A DNA stretch of 64,000 bases, taken from assembly GCF_030272615.1 (NCBI RefSeq), contig NC_081408.1, positions 407,990,889 to 408,054,888 on the forward strand, given 5' to 3'. This stretch comes from Cryptomeria japonica (Eukaryota; Streptophyta; Pinopsida; Cupressales; Cupressaceae). Made by a program: the position numbers and the translations under genes. Under the pieces are notes generated by a model. It saw only the letters and a program-made list of their open reading frames with translations, was not told the origin of the DNA and ran no database searches. Positions 44,685-56,584 of this stretch are shown here, one piece after another; the first letter of the stretch is position 1, and each line of letters begins with the position of its first letter.

Positions 44685-46700
44685 ATGGTTGAAACCCATT
44701 CCCAAAAATCTAGGAGAGAAACTAAAGAGGCTCAAGAGTCCGCAAACATAAGTTACTATGAGTTTGACAATGATATCTTTTTCAATTTTGATCATACTAC
44801 ATTACTTGACATGGATGCTTATAGAAACATTCCAAATGTTGAGCAAATGGACACTACAAACAACAATGATACACACAATGACAATATGGACAACATTTCA
44901 GTACATTCAACATAAGTGGAAGACTCCATTATGGATCCTCGTTTCAATCGATTGGTTGAGGAAATAATGAGGAGAGATAGACAATACTTCTTACAAAGTG
45001 ATGGCACAAAGTGGAGCCAAGATCCCTCATGATTTTGACATGTCTCAAATAATGGAAAATCGAACTTTGCAACAACCTCACTCCAACATGGATAAAAGGA
45101 GGCCTAATAGTGGAGGCAATAGGGGACCACATCTTGTGCTTGAATTACCATCATCTTTGTTTTAAAAACCAGAGGTCCCATACACACATGGTCAAGCATA
45201 TGATACTCACCTTCGCAGACCATTATGGAAGTCTTATGCAGAAAAATATACTCAGTCGCATACCAATGCTAAGGATCAACCACCAAAGCAATTGGATATT
45301 CAAAGGCATGTTCAAAATTTGGACACAAGGAAACCCCGTGTCAAATTCGGGGGCAACACACTAGAACAAACTCATGACATTCCTATAGAGTATAGTATAC
45401 ATGGACAAAGCAAATATTTTGTTCCTCATCATGACTCTATACCAAGTGGTCCATATACACAACATCATTATAGACCTCCTCCATATGAACATGTGTATGA
45501 CCAATATCATCCATATATGCAACATGCTCCTCCTCCAATCGGCGCCTCAAGCATGGGGTATGGTCCAAGAAGTCGATCTCCACCTAAGAACAATTTGGAA
45601 CAGCAAATCAAGGACTTACAAAAGAATATGGAGGACATAAATACACCGAAGCCAACTTACACAATGAGAGACATATGTTCCTATCCATTTGACAAAAGCA
45701 TTCCAATGCCTCCATTTCCTACACACTTTGTGACACCTAAGTGTGATAAGTACAGAGGAAAAGGGGATCCTAAGGCACATATAAGACAATTTTTCACAGC
45801 TTGCATTGAAGTAGCAGCAGAAGAGACATATTTGATGAGATTATTCCCACGAAGCTTAGGAGATCAAGCTATGGAATGGTTCTCCCAACTACCACCTAGA
45901 ATTAAGTCATGGGGTGATTTAGCAGAGGCATTTATCCAACATTTCTCATACAACATTGTGACAGACATATCATTCACTACTTTGTGCAACACCAAACAAA
46001 AGGATGGAGAATCTTTTTTGTCATTTTTACAAAGATGGAGGAATCTAGCCAGCATATGCTCTTGTGAAATTCCACAAAAACAAATGGTAGAAACGTTCAC
46101 TCGGAATGTTAACAAAGACATTGGTTATGACTTAAGAAAAACTTGTTTTTCCACCTTCAAAGACGTCATTGAAAAAGGCTTAGCAACATAAAAGGTCCTA
46201 ATTGAACAAGGAGTCATTAAGATATTCAAAGAAAACAAAGAGGACTTTAAAGGAAAAGACAAGCCAAAATTTTGGAACAAAAACAAAAACACAATCAATG
46301 ATGGTATTGTTGATGCCAATACAGTGCGACCCAAAATCGTTTTTGGATCAAGCTCTACAAACAATCAAGTGAATACTCAAACAAATTCCAAGTCACGAAG
46401 GAAGTACACTCCATTGGGAGAACCACTAGAATCAGTTTTCGAGAAGCTAGTGGCAAACAAAATAATAACGATTCCAGATTTGCCTCCATATGAGCCAAAG
46501 GTTAAACCAAATTGGTGGAATGATGATGAGTATTGTGAATTTCATAAAAGTAAGGGACATAAAACAGGAAATTATCACCGACTGAAGAACATCATACAAG
46601 ATCTCATTGATAGAGGTGACATTGAGATTGAAGGGCATTCATCCAACCAAGAACATGAAATGTTTAAAGAACCATTCCCAAAAGATGACAAGGGAAAAGC
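44685..46700 (+). pseudogene. Gag of element A
   Basis: The likely start is the ATG at 44685 (MVETHSQKS). A TAA at 44913-44915 and a frameshift near 45025 break the N-terminal part. The main open part (45292-46191) holds a Pro/His/Tyr-rich linker and the gag shell domain with YLMRLFPRSLGDQAMEWF (about 45830-45885). A TAA near 46189 lies at a probable Gln codon. The zinc-knuckle variant CEFHKSKGHKTGN at about 46533-46571 has lost its last Cys. The protein formed the particle shell and bound RNA. Confidence 0.85.
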
Positions 46701-47600
46701 TAAAGCCACAGATGACCAAACCAACTATACCAGAGCATCCTCTAACTATGATTCAACTATCAATCACATTTCAATGGACAATTATGTCTCTACCATTATC
46801 ATCAAGGACAAAACACTTGAGAATTCTACCCATAGACCTAAGATTGTCCTAAAAGGCATTGGATCTTCTTCCGAACCTACCTCTGAATGTAATGTTACAA
46901 CTCGCCGAGGTAAATTCACTTTGCAAGGTGCTCCAGCTAAAAACACTGCTTCCTCATCAACCAAACTTGAGTATGACCTTGTAGAACAGTTGGGGAAGAC
47001 ACCCGCGCTTATCTCAATCCTTGAGCTCTTACGCATATCCCCCGCACATAAAGCTATTCTTGAAAAAATCTTGAGAGACACTACTGTCCCTACTGATCTG
47101 AACGTGGACCAATTTCAAGCCATGGTGGGATATCTTTCCATTCCACACTCCCTTACATTCAAAGAAGCTGATGACGCCTCTGTAAGTCAGCCACATAATG
47201 CACCGTTACACATTGAAGCCTTCATACACAAACATCGAATAAAATGAGTCCTGATAGATGGACGAGTAGGTCTAAACATTTGTACATTGAGAACTATTAA
47301 ACAATTGGGATATTCAGATAAAGCTGTGAATTCTACAAACAAAATTACCATCAAGGCATATGATGATGAAGAGAGTTCATCCAAAGGCATAGTCACCTTG
47401 CCTCTCAGAGTTGGGCCAGTTACAAAGGATGTGGTTTGTCAAGTCCTAGACCTGGATCTCACATACAATATATTACTAGGATGTCCTTGGATTCATGAAA
47501 TGAGGGCAGTCCCATCTGCATATCACCAATGCATTAAGTTTCCTCACAATGGAGTTGAAATAACTGTTAATGGTGATCCTAATCCTTTCATATACTGCAA
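46701..47600 (+). pseudogene. Protease region of element A
   Basis: After a linker, the block ISILELLRISPAHKAIL (about 47010-47060) and PLHIEAFIH precede the active site, read as VLIDGRVGLNIC near 47250-47285. The equivalent in element F is VLIDGGASLNIC, so A has changed residues next to the catalytic Asp. A TGA at 47245-47247 lies at a probable Arg codon just before it. The C-terminal part of the domain (ITIKAYDDEESSSKG, VLDLDLTYNILLGCPW) is intact in the 47287-48918 frame. Confidence 0.8.
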
Positions 47601-48918
47601 TAACTTGAGACCAAAAACTGAGACGATCATTACAAGTAATAAGGAAGTTGTTCCTTCTGCTGCATACATTGATCACGAATCATTAAAACCTTCAACATCA
47701 AAACAAGGTGAGCTTAAAGGGAAATTCCAGGATAAGGGCATGGGTGAATACACTTTGAATCAAACCACGTGTTTACAACAAGTTATGAGTTCACCAAAAG
47801 AATATGGACGACCACATCCTACTAAGCGGGTCTCTATCATTACACTCAAATGGGATCCTACAATCTTCCAAAAGTGGGGTGAAATGGAAGAAGGAGACTT
47901 ATACAAAAAGCTTTACAAAGACCCTGAAAATGATACACAAGATCACATCAGCATACCATGTGAGAAATATGGCAAAGGGTTCAAGATCCTACAAAAATTT
48001 GGGTATGATGGCAAAAGTCCTCTTGGCTTGATAAAGGAAGGCATCATTGAACCTTTACAACCTGAATTGACATTAAAAAAGGAATGCTCGAAAGGACTTG
48101 GTTTCATGACTTCCAAGGTAAACACTCAAAAGATAGGAGAAGCATTACAAATCAAAGCTGCCAAAATTCAACAAGAGAATCGCTATTCCACAGACTCCAA
48201 TGAATGGGAATGGGATTCAAACAAATCCTCCAGTGACTATGAACTCACCAAAACATTCAGAGAACCAGGTGAACCCACAGAAGAAGAGAAATTTAATAGA
48301 AAATTCAAAGTTGTTCAAGAAACAATCCCTAAGGATCCCACACAGTCCTTGCCTCTAGGTTCTAGGTCGAAATCACGAAGAATGAGAACACCTATCCCAG
48401 AATGCGCTACTAGTGATGACAATTTGGATTCGTTCATGATTGAGACAGATGAGGAGAGTGCCAACGATGACCTTGATAACTACCTCGACATACCTGAGTA
48501 TAACTGCATCTTCACCCTTAGCCCTGCTAACTTTGAAGACATCAAAGGCCTTCCCCTTGTTCACCACCAACTTATTGACTGGGACCATGAAGGACCTCCA
48601 CAGTTCGACACATTCCAAAATGATGAAGCCTTTATTGACTATCTAGGCATACGAGATGATCTTCTCCCTGGGGACCATAAAGCAGGATACACTATAGAAT
48701 TCAATAGCGTGGCATATTTTGGTGAGGGTGTCGGGCCTTCCAGTTGCAAAAATATAAAAATAAAAACAAATCAAGGGTCTTATGGTGAAAACCACGTTGT
48801 GGCGCTGTCTGACCCCAAAAAAGTAAAAAGAAAGGACGTATCTGAGGGCGAAAACCTCTCTGAGGCACCCGAGGATGGAAGACTAGACATTCTCCCAGCA
48901 TCATATGAGGAAAAATAA
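47601..48918 (+). pseudogene. Spacer with G-patch-like domain, element A
   Basis: This part of the long open frame joins protease to reverse transcriptase. At about 47965-48110 it reads with a G-patch-like pattern: YGKGFKILQKFGYDGKSPLG, then IIEPLQPE and finally KGLGF. G-patch segments bind RNA or partner helicases; one is also found after the protease in some retroviruses. The rest is acidic and low in complexity. The frame ends in TAA at 48916-48918 where a Gln codon is plausible. Confidence 0.65.
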
Positions 48919-48921
48919 TCT

Positions 48922-49850
48922 ATGTTGGTAGAGGAGACCATCAAAACAAACATTGGTACAGAAGAAAGTCCACATAACATATTCCTGGCTCAATCTCTGA
49001 TAGAGACAAAAAGATCAAAGTTCATACGTTTCTTCACAGAGCGACAAATCAATTTTGCATGGTCATATGCTGATATGCCTGGATTGGATCCGGATTTGGT
49101 AATGCATCATTTGACAGTTAAACCGGGGGCAAAACCAGTGAAACAGAAATTAAGAAAGATGCATCCACAAGTGGCATTATTAGTCAAAGCAGAGCTTGAA
49201 AAATTATTGGATGTCGGATTCATACGCCCAATTGATTATCCTGAATGGATCTCCAACTTAGTGCCTATCAGTAAACCAGATCGTAGCATCTGAATATGTA
49301 CAGACTTCAGAGACATCAACAAAGCTTGTCCGAAGGATGATTTTCCATTACCAAATATTGACTTGATTGTAGATCTCACAGTAGGTCATGCGATGTTATC
49401 TTTGATGGATGGATTCTTTGTTATAATCAAATAAAAATCGCATCCGAGGATCAACACAAAACAACATTCACTTGTCCTTGGGGAACTTTTTGCTGGAATG
49501 TCATGCCCTTTGGGCTAAAGAATGCAGGCGCTACATATCAAAGAGCCATGACTACTATCTTTCATGATCTCGTGCACATTACTATGGAAAATTATGTTGA
49601 TGACCTCTTGGGAAAATAAATAGACAGAGATACACATTTGGACATACTTTCAGTCATTTTTGATCGATTGGAAAAATATAAAGTAAGATTAAACCCCAAG
49701 AAATGTGTCTTTGGAGTAACCTCCGAGAAGCTCCTGGGATTCATTGTCTCAAAAAAAGGAATCGAAGTTGATCCAGCAAAAGTCAAGGCCATCCTAGAGA
49801 TGCAACCACCAAGAAATATCAGTCAACTTCGATCTTTGTAAGGGAGACTC
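48922..49850 (+). pseudogene. Reverse transcriptase of element A
   Basis: Blocks in order: HHLTVKPGAKPVKQK, WISNLVPI-KPD, CTDFRDINKACPKDDFPLP (about 49300-49350), TTFTCPWGTF, MPFGLKNAGATYQRAM (about 49500-49550) and the catalytic YVDDLLG near 49590-49612. A TGA at 49291-49293 lies at a probable Arg codon, TAA at 49618 and 49840 at probable Gln codons, and a frameshift falls near 49410. This enzyme copied the element RNA into DNA. Confidence 0.92.
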
Positions 49851-50440
49851 CAGTCCATACAAAGATTCATAGCACAACTTGCAGATAAATGTAATCCTTT
49901 TCAACACTTGCTACACAAAAACATCAAATTCAAATGGGATGATAACTGTCAACAGGCTTTCCAGATACTCAAAGATTATCTTTTGAATCCGCCAGTTTTG
50001 ATGCCACCAGTTCTAGATCAACCTCTATTACTATACATATCAACTACTTCAACAGCACTTGGGGCACTCTTAGCACAACAGGTTGTTGAGGGCAAAGAAA
50101 AGGCAGTCTACTACATCAGTCGCACATTGGTGGGATATGAGCTAAACTACACACCAATTGAGCGTGTGTGTCTCATTGTGGTCTTTGCTTCATAGAAATT
50201 ACGACATTACATGCTAACTCATAAAACTAAGTTGGTCGCAAGGATCGATCCATTGAAATACCTTCTTAATAAAGCAACACTTACTAGTTGACTAGCCAAA
50301 TGGGTGATGCTCCTGAGTGAATTCGACATTGAGTATGTAGACAGAAAAGCAATAAAAGGACAAGCTATAGCAGATCAGTTAGTAGATGCTCCCATGATAG
50401 ATGATGTTCCTCTAACTTCGGAATTTCCAGATGAATTCAT
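49851..50440 (+). pseudogene. First RNase H domain of element A (gypsy type)
   Basis: Blocks IKFKWDDNCQQAFQILKDYL, PLLLYISTTSTALGALLAQ and AVYYISRTLVGYELNYTPIE follow the reverse transcriptase directly. The usual catalytic Asp in the LLLYI-T region is not evident, as in the connection-like RNase H of Tat elements. TAG near 50194 and TGA near 50288 sit at probable Gln and Arg codons. Confidence 0.8.
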
Positions 50441-50920
50441 CTTAACGGCTCATACACACAGCATGGTGCAGGAGCTGGCATCCTCTTCGTAACTCCTCAA
50501 GGGGATTCCATACCAAAATCATATCGATTATCATTTCCTTGCACTAATAACATAGTAGAATACGAAGCATTAACAACTGGATTATGGATTGCAGTTCAGT
50601 GGAAGATCCAGGAACTTCATGTTTTGGGGGATTCTCAACTTGTAATTCATCAAGCAATTGATGACTACCAAACAAAGGATGAGAAACTAATGCCTTATAA
50701 AAGAATGGTGGATGGCCTGAAACTACATTTTATGAAGTTAGACTTTGAGCAGATACCAAGAGAGCAGAATCGAGCCGCGGATGCCATGGCTACAATTGCT
50801 TCACTAATCGATCTACCACAGAATGAGACCCGCTATGAGTTCTTGGTGGATAACCTTTTGGTTCCCTCATATGAGATCACTCCTACTGAAATGATATGTG
50901 TCGTCGATCCTGAGTCCTAA
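50441..50920 (+). pseudogene. Second RNase H domain of element A (Tat hallmark)
   Basis: A frame change near 50445 leads into GAGAGILFVTPQGDSIP (about 50467-50517), NNIVEYEALTTGL, LGDSQLVIHQA (about 50624) and QNRAADAMA (about 50767). These are the blocks of the archaeal-like RNase H that Tat elements carry in addition to the usual one. The first catalytic Asp, expected at an FDG block, seems to be Asn here (LNGSYTQHG). The Glu and second Asp are kept. Confidence 0.8.
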
Positions 50921-51029
50921 TTATATGGTTCCATTTTCACATACCTTCGTGACAATACCCTTCCTCCTGACCTATCCAATAACCAACGTCGCACTTTCAT
51001 TCGCTAATCTTCTTGATACGTCATTTTAG

Positions 51030-52150
51030 CCGATATCCTATACCGTCGAGGTCTAGATGGCACTCTTATTAGATGTTTAGAAGGGGACGAAGCTTTGATT
51101 GTGTTACATGAAGTTCATGAAGGGATATATGGTCCACATTCTCGTGGTCCTACCTTAGCCAAGAAACTCATCAGGACTGGATATTACTGGCCCAATATGG
51201 AAAAAGACTCGTATCGGTTTGTCAAGAAATGTAAGCGTGTCAAATTCATGGAGACCTCATTCATGCGCCAGCGCAAGAACTTCAACCAATTACAACTCCT
51301 TGGCCCTTTTGTCAATGGGGACTTGATCTCATAGGCAAGATTCACCCTCCTTCCTCCAATGGTCACAAATTCATCATCACCGCCACAGAGTATTTCACAA
51401 AATGGATTGAAGTCGTGCCTCTTACACAATTTATTGGAAAACAAATTGCTACATTCATTCTCAACTATATCATTTATCGATATGGCGTTCCTGTTTCCAT
51501 CATCACCGATAACGGGCGTCCCTTAAAAAATTAGGATGTTCGTGAACTCTGTGACCGCTTCCATATTACCCATCGTTTTTCCACACCTTATTACCCCCAA
51601 GGTAATGGTCAAGCTAAGGCGTCTAATAAAACTATCCTTAAAATCCTAAAAAAGACAGTCGACGACATTGGTCACAATTGGCATATCCAACTTAATCCCG
51701 CACTTTGGGCTTACCTCACAAGTGTCCGCACACCTAGAGGAGTTACACCCTATTCACTTATCTACGACGCTGAAGCTATCTTGCCTATTGAGGTTGAGTT
51801 ACCCTCTTTACGAGTCTCCTTGCAAAATATTATCAGTGACGAAGACTACAAGGTCTCTCGCTTACAAGAACTTGAACTATTGGATGATCGAAGACAAACT
51901 GCTTTTAATCATCTCAAGGCTTATCAACAACGAATGAGTTGTAGCTACAATCATAAAGTCAAGCCTCGCACATTTGAGGTAGGGGACTTAGTTCTTAGAG
52001 AAAATCCTAAAAATCAGCAAGACAAAGAGAAGAAGGGCAAGTTCGAACCAAACTGACTTGGTCCTTACATTCATCACAACAGCATATGGATCTGGTGCAT
52101 ATCAACTCTCAACCATAGAGGGTGAACCTTTGGAGGATCCTATCAACAAC
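51030..52150 (+). pseudogene. Integrase of element A
   Basis: The zinc-binding N-terminal part has HEVHEG and later KKCKRV (about 51110-51240), where the second Cys of the usual CxxC is not seen. After a frameshift near 51320 the core reads IIT--EYFTKWIEVVPL, GVPVSIITDNGRP (about 51485-51523) and YYPQGNGQAKASNKT (about 51590-51635); the last block normally has the catalytic Glu and here shows Lys. The C-terminal part (KVKPRTFEVGDLVLRE, about 51955-52000) is recognisable. It integrated the DNA copy. Confidence 0.88.
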
Positions 52151-53881
52151 ATGCACCTTCACAGTTTTTACACATAGATCTTCAGAGTATCCTAATTCAA
52201 AAATACAAAAAAATCAAAAAAATTCAAAAATACAAAAAAAATCATAAAAATAAAAAAAAACGTTACCTGGTGAAAACCTAGCAAACAGGCGCCTTGTAAC
52301 ACAAAAAAATTTGAAAAACAGAAAAACATCTCATTCAATGGTGAAAACCACTTCGGTGGCGCTCTAGGCAAGTACCATGGTGAAAACTGGGTCACTAGCG
52401 CCATGTGTAGAGACATTGCTCCTCCCTCCTTCAAGATTCCATTTCATCCTTCACTTTGCACACACTCACAACCTATCCATTCATAACAAACTTACCCATT
52501 CCCATCATGGATTGTTATTGATCTACCTAAGATTGGTTAGCCATTCATAATAATCCCTCCTTTTCACCCTTTCCATCCATGATAAATCAGCTCTTATCTG
52601 TGGCTAAGGCAAATCCTATGTCTAGTGATGGGTGTGGAATTGAGCGCATCACATGCTTTGAGGAGCACAATTTCTTCCAATTTTATTCAGTCTATTCACG
52701 CACAATCCACAATAAAGCAACATTCGCATCGCCAATCCGTAATAAAGTATCAGTTGCATGGATTCAGTCAGTTTCAGATGAGACACAACAGCAACAATGG
52801 GCTTCAACAAAACAAATCTTTCAACAAACTCAGACAACATTATGGTTCAGTGCTATCTATCTGTTTGTGAAAGTAAACATTGTGACCACAATCAAATAGA
52901 CTTATACAAGTGACAAGAGACACTAAACTTGAGGACTACAGTGGATGTTGGTGTCGAGTCTTGGTTTTCTTTTGATTTTATCTTTTGGTGACATGTCTTT
53001 TAGCTTTTCCAGGATGTCTTTGACTAGAGATTCTATCTCTAGGATGTCTTTGACTAGAAAGGCGAGGATGGGGTATCGTTACCTATTTTTCTTTTGTTAT
53101 CTGTGGATTGTCTCTTAGTAATGCTATGACTTGTCCAAGGATATGAGGACACTATGAGTCTAGTATGAACTGGGGCATTCCTTGTTTGAGACTGTCTTAT
53201 CTCCATGCAAACGGGTACAATGACTTTCTGGGTCGAACATATGCCTCGATTGTCATAACCTACTTGCCATAATAAATCTCAATGATGATAACACGCAAGA
53301 AGTTCTTTCACTTTCATATCTTCTATCTTCCATCCCCCTTTCTTGATTGACTTCCATAGTCCTTCTTGAGTTTGTGTAGCCTGCTATCACACGACTGAGT
53401 ATAATGACACACCAAAAATATTTGCATTTCATGTACTTGCACCTGCATTACCACACATTAAGCATTTCATACATACATATAGATATCACAATTGCATCAC
53501 ATCCTGCACACAACACATGTTAGCACATTTTGCATTCTCATCATATTCATCTGCATTTCATACATTCACATTTGCATCATACATAACATATTAGAAATAA
53601 ATAAAAACATAAAAGAACAAAAATATTGCATTTTCTTATGTACATATTTGCATCCATATCATAATCATCATCATAAAACATATCATAAGCATCACATAGA
53701 AGCATCACACAGGTACACATGCATATAGTTGCCGCAAGGATGAATCATCTCATTTGTATATCAAAATCATAAGTGTCATGATACAATGATGTCAAAATCA
53801 TATGGCTACAAAATCACCCGAAGGTGTCTACATCATAATACAAAATGGTACAAAAACTGATACATAGGGAGCCCTCTAAGG
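52151..53881. other. Noncoding spacer between integrase and the antisense gene
   Basis: Noncoding. At 52268-52405 the pair TGGTGAAAAC ... GGCGC occurs three times with 18-21 bp from start to start; a further copy is at 48783-48805 in the coding region. A-rich runs occur at 52200-52260. From about 53450 to 53720 the sequence is a degenerate CAT/TTGCAT-rich repeat. I see no gene on either strand. Confidence 0.5.
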
Positions 53882-55747
53882 CTATGATGAACTCCCTCCC
53901 TCAGAGCCGCCTAGCCTCGACGGAGTCTGAGCCCTAGAAGGACCCACCCCAGAATCATCTCTCCTGCCCCCTCTATCTGGTGGTGGTGGAGGACCCATAA
54001 CCCCACCGTTGGACGCCTATCTCCTATCCCTCCCTCTAGTGGTCGTCGTTGTTCGCGATGGTCTATGGAAACTCCTAGCCTGTTGCTCTGGTGGCGCAAC
54101 CCCATAGTATCGGTCTCTCTAGTAGCCTATCTCCTCCCCAACTCGCAGAACATAAGCATAACCAACTCCTGTGTCCTCTATCGCCTGCCTCCCTGCCCTC
54201 AGTGCTATCTCAGCCTCTGTATAGCGCTGGATGGCCTGATCCCTCTCCCGCTATGTGTCCCTCAGCTGTCTCTTGAGCCTATCCCTCTCCCGCTCGAGAT
54301 TCTGGATCTCATCTTCTTGTCCCTGGCAAATCTCCCTCAACTCCAATAGCTCATCCTCCTCCTCTCCCCCCTTCTCCTATGGCTGCCCCTACCCCGGTCC
54401 TCGTCCCTGTACCTGCCTGGGACCCTGTGTTGCTGACACTTGTAAAGGTAATCCACCTCGGCCTCTCACCACCCGAGCCTGTCTCTCCTCTCCACCCTCT
54501 CTTCACGGAGTCACTCTCCTCTCCCCTGTCACACCCTACCTCCTCCGCCGACCTCTACCCCCACCATCTCCATCATCATCCTCATCCCCCCCGCCATCTC
54601 CATCTATCTACTCCCCTGGATCTGTCAGTCGAGGAAATTGATGCTCAACCCAATATGCAGTATACTTTCCATCCATCCCTGCATCCTCTATCTCTGGCCA
54701 CATATCCCAAGGCAAGGGAATCATCTCTACTAGCTGCATCACTGCCTGATCATATGACAATAATGGCTCGAAGTGTGCCTGATCCCTCACTGTCCGAGCA
54801 TACATCCTAGAACCCCGTGGCATCCGTTGAATCCTGTCAAACTGCCTGCAAACCCTATCAACCAACTACCTCTCTAGTACATAGGGCGTCTGCCCAATCA
54901 GATACCTGCTCCTGAAGGTGTATGGAAGCTCCACGACGTCATCCTCCCACTCCTCACACTCTCGATATGGGCTCCATACCACAATGTCAATCTCATCAAT
55001 GACCCTGCGCCAGTGCTCCAGTCTCCCGATCCACGGCTGCGAGGTAATCATATCATATAAGTGAACAAAACTGCGCCCATGGCCCCTTCCTCTGAAATGT
55101 ATCGGTCGGGTCACCAACAGATGCTCATAAGCCCATACCTGTAATAATGTCACTCCGCAACCCAATCCTACGGATCCATGGTATACAAACTAATGAATCT
55201 CATAGTACAAATGTGCCAGCACACACGGTCCCCAGGCATATCTGGTATGCTCTGTCACCAGTGTCTCCAATGTGCTCCCCCAACCCACAACCAACCCTCG
55301 TGTCGCCCTATCCGGACACAAGAACCCACTGATCACTCCTACCAGTACTGATGGTAGTGCAAATCCTGTTTGTGTCATGGTATCCCATGCCACGTGTCCT
55401 ACTCTCATCTCCAATCCCGGATCCTGAAACACTCGTCTCAGGGCATCCCTGTCTCCGTCTTGATCATAGGGAATCAACTCCCCATCGATCGGTATCCTCA
55501 TAATCTTGTAAACATCCTCTAAGGTGACTGTCATCTCACCCATCGACAAATGGAAACTGCAAGTCTTTGAGTGCCATCTCTTAGCCAGCGCAGTCAGCAA
55601 TCCCATGTTCACCCGAAACTCAGGCCCATACATAATATGTTGCAAGCCCGTAACCTCAATCGCTGCCCTATCCTCAGAAGTCAGCTCTAGTCGTAAACTC
55701 TGAGTCGATGAGAATCTCTCTCGTGACTCCAACATAGGTAGGTACTC
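53882..55747 (-). pseudogene. Antisense plant mobile domain protein, exon 2
   Basis: One continuous minus-strand frame of 622 codons starts after an acceptor CTGTAG|GAG at 55749-55748. Exon 2 encodes a plant mobile domain (aminotransferase-like family): blocks LLTALAKRWHSKTCSFHL, GEMTVTLEDVYKIMRIPIDG, GCGVTLLQVWAYEHL and RVCRQFDRIQRMPRG. An Asp/Gly-rich stretch, a Glu/Arg-rich probable coiled coil (about 54360-54190) and a Gly/Pro/Arg-rich tail follow to TAG at 53882-53884. Stops at 55190, 54866 and 54608 and about seven later are TAG except one TGA; there is no frameshift. Antisense ORFs of this type are known in Tat-like elements; host relatives act in silencing and development. Function in the element is unknown. 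Confidence 0.85.
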
Positions 55748-56457
55748 CTACAGTCAAGCAAATCAACCGTGTCAGTTAAAGTGACATTCCCTGTTCATCA
55801 CAAAATGCTACTTATTATCCTAAGTGCTTATGATACTCTATCCCAGTGACACTCATTGTTCATCACAAAGTGTTGCTGTTTATCCTAGTGGTACTCCATG
55901 TTCATCACAAAGTACTACGTTTTTGCACTCCCTGTTCATCACAAAGTGCTGCTCTTTTTAGTACTCCTTGTTCATCATAAAGTACTATGTTTTGGCATTC
56001 CCTGTTCATCACAAAGTGCCTTGATCTATCCTATCCTAGGGCCTCTGCTTGAGTATATCCTCTTGAGTAGTTTCTTCATTGGCAACATATGTTCTATCAT
56101 AGAATTGTCAATCCTAGCCCTATTTGCTATCCTAGTCTTCCCTAGAGGACCTGCTTGAGTGTATCCTCTCAGCAGCTTATCCAATCGACAACGTATGTTC
56201 ATCACAGAATTGCCAATTCGACCTTGAAGACATAGACGCACCTGAAATACACAGACGCGCTCGCATTTGACACAAACGCCTTTTCATTCATAGACGCGCT
56301 TGGCACAAACACAGACGCGCCTGGCACCAGCACAGATGCACCTCGACGTTTTTTGACCTTGTTTGACATATTCCAAAATGCATTTATTGTGCCACCTAAC
56401 ATGCATTAATGACAACATTTATTGCAACAAAGTACAAGGAGGTTTTGTGGTACTTAC
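55748..56457 (-). other. Predicted intron of the antisense gene
   Basis: The donor is CCG|GTAAGTA at 56457 and the acceptor CTGTAG ends at 55748; both junctions keep phase 0. TTAACTGAC about 30 bp before the acceptor is a good branch-site candidate. The 710-bp intron holds a degenerate tandem repeat near its 3' end and copies of ACACAGACGCG. Confidence 0.7.
55785..56025. repeat. Degenerate tandem repeat around CTGTTCATCACAAAGTGC
   Basis: Six or so copies of CTGTTCATCACAAAGTGCT-like sequence occur with spacing of about 35-55 bp, separated by T-rich sequence. All lie inside the predicted intron of the antisense gene. Confidence 0.75.
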
Positions 56458-56523
56458 CGGCTCTCCTGCATCTGCTGGCCTCTGAAATCGGCGAACACGA
56501 TCGAATTTGTGAACCAATGCCAT
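56458..56523 (-). pseudogene. Antisense plant mobile domain gene, exon 1
   Basis: The ATG is read from 56523 on the minus strand. The 22 codons give MALVHKFDRVRRFQRPADAG and two more residues, then a perfect donor GTAAGT. It joins exon 2 in phase 0. No stop occurs in it. It is too short to find by length, but start, donor, frame and the TATA box upstream agree. The peptide is basic and not part of the mobile domain. Confidence 0.7.
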
Positions 56524-56584
56524 CACTACTGACTGCTGCTGCTCTATTCTCTCTTTGCATTTTGATCTCTTGGATGTGTGGATG

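Noticed and set aside
54065..54810. Long plus-strand open frames rich in Pro, Ser and Leu
   Set aside because: They are the complement of the antisense mobile domain gene's Gly/Asp/Arg-rich part.
53882..55747. Alternative genetic code with TAG read as an amino acid
   Set aside because: The LisH gene is normal plant coding sequence, and the TAG positions fit C-to-T or G-to-A mutation of silenced repeats.
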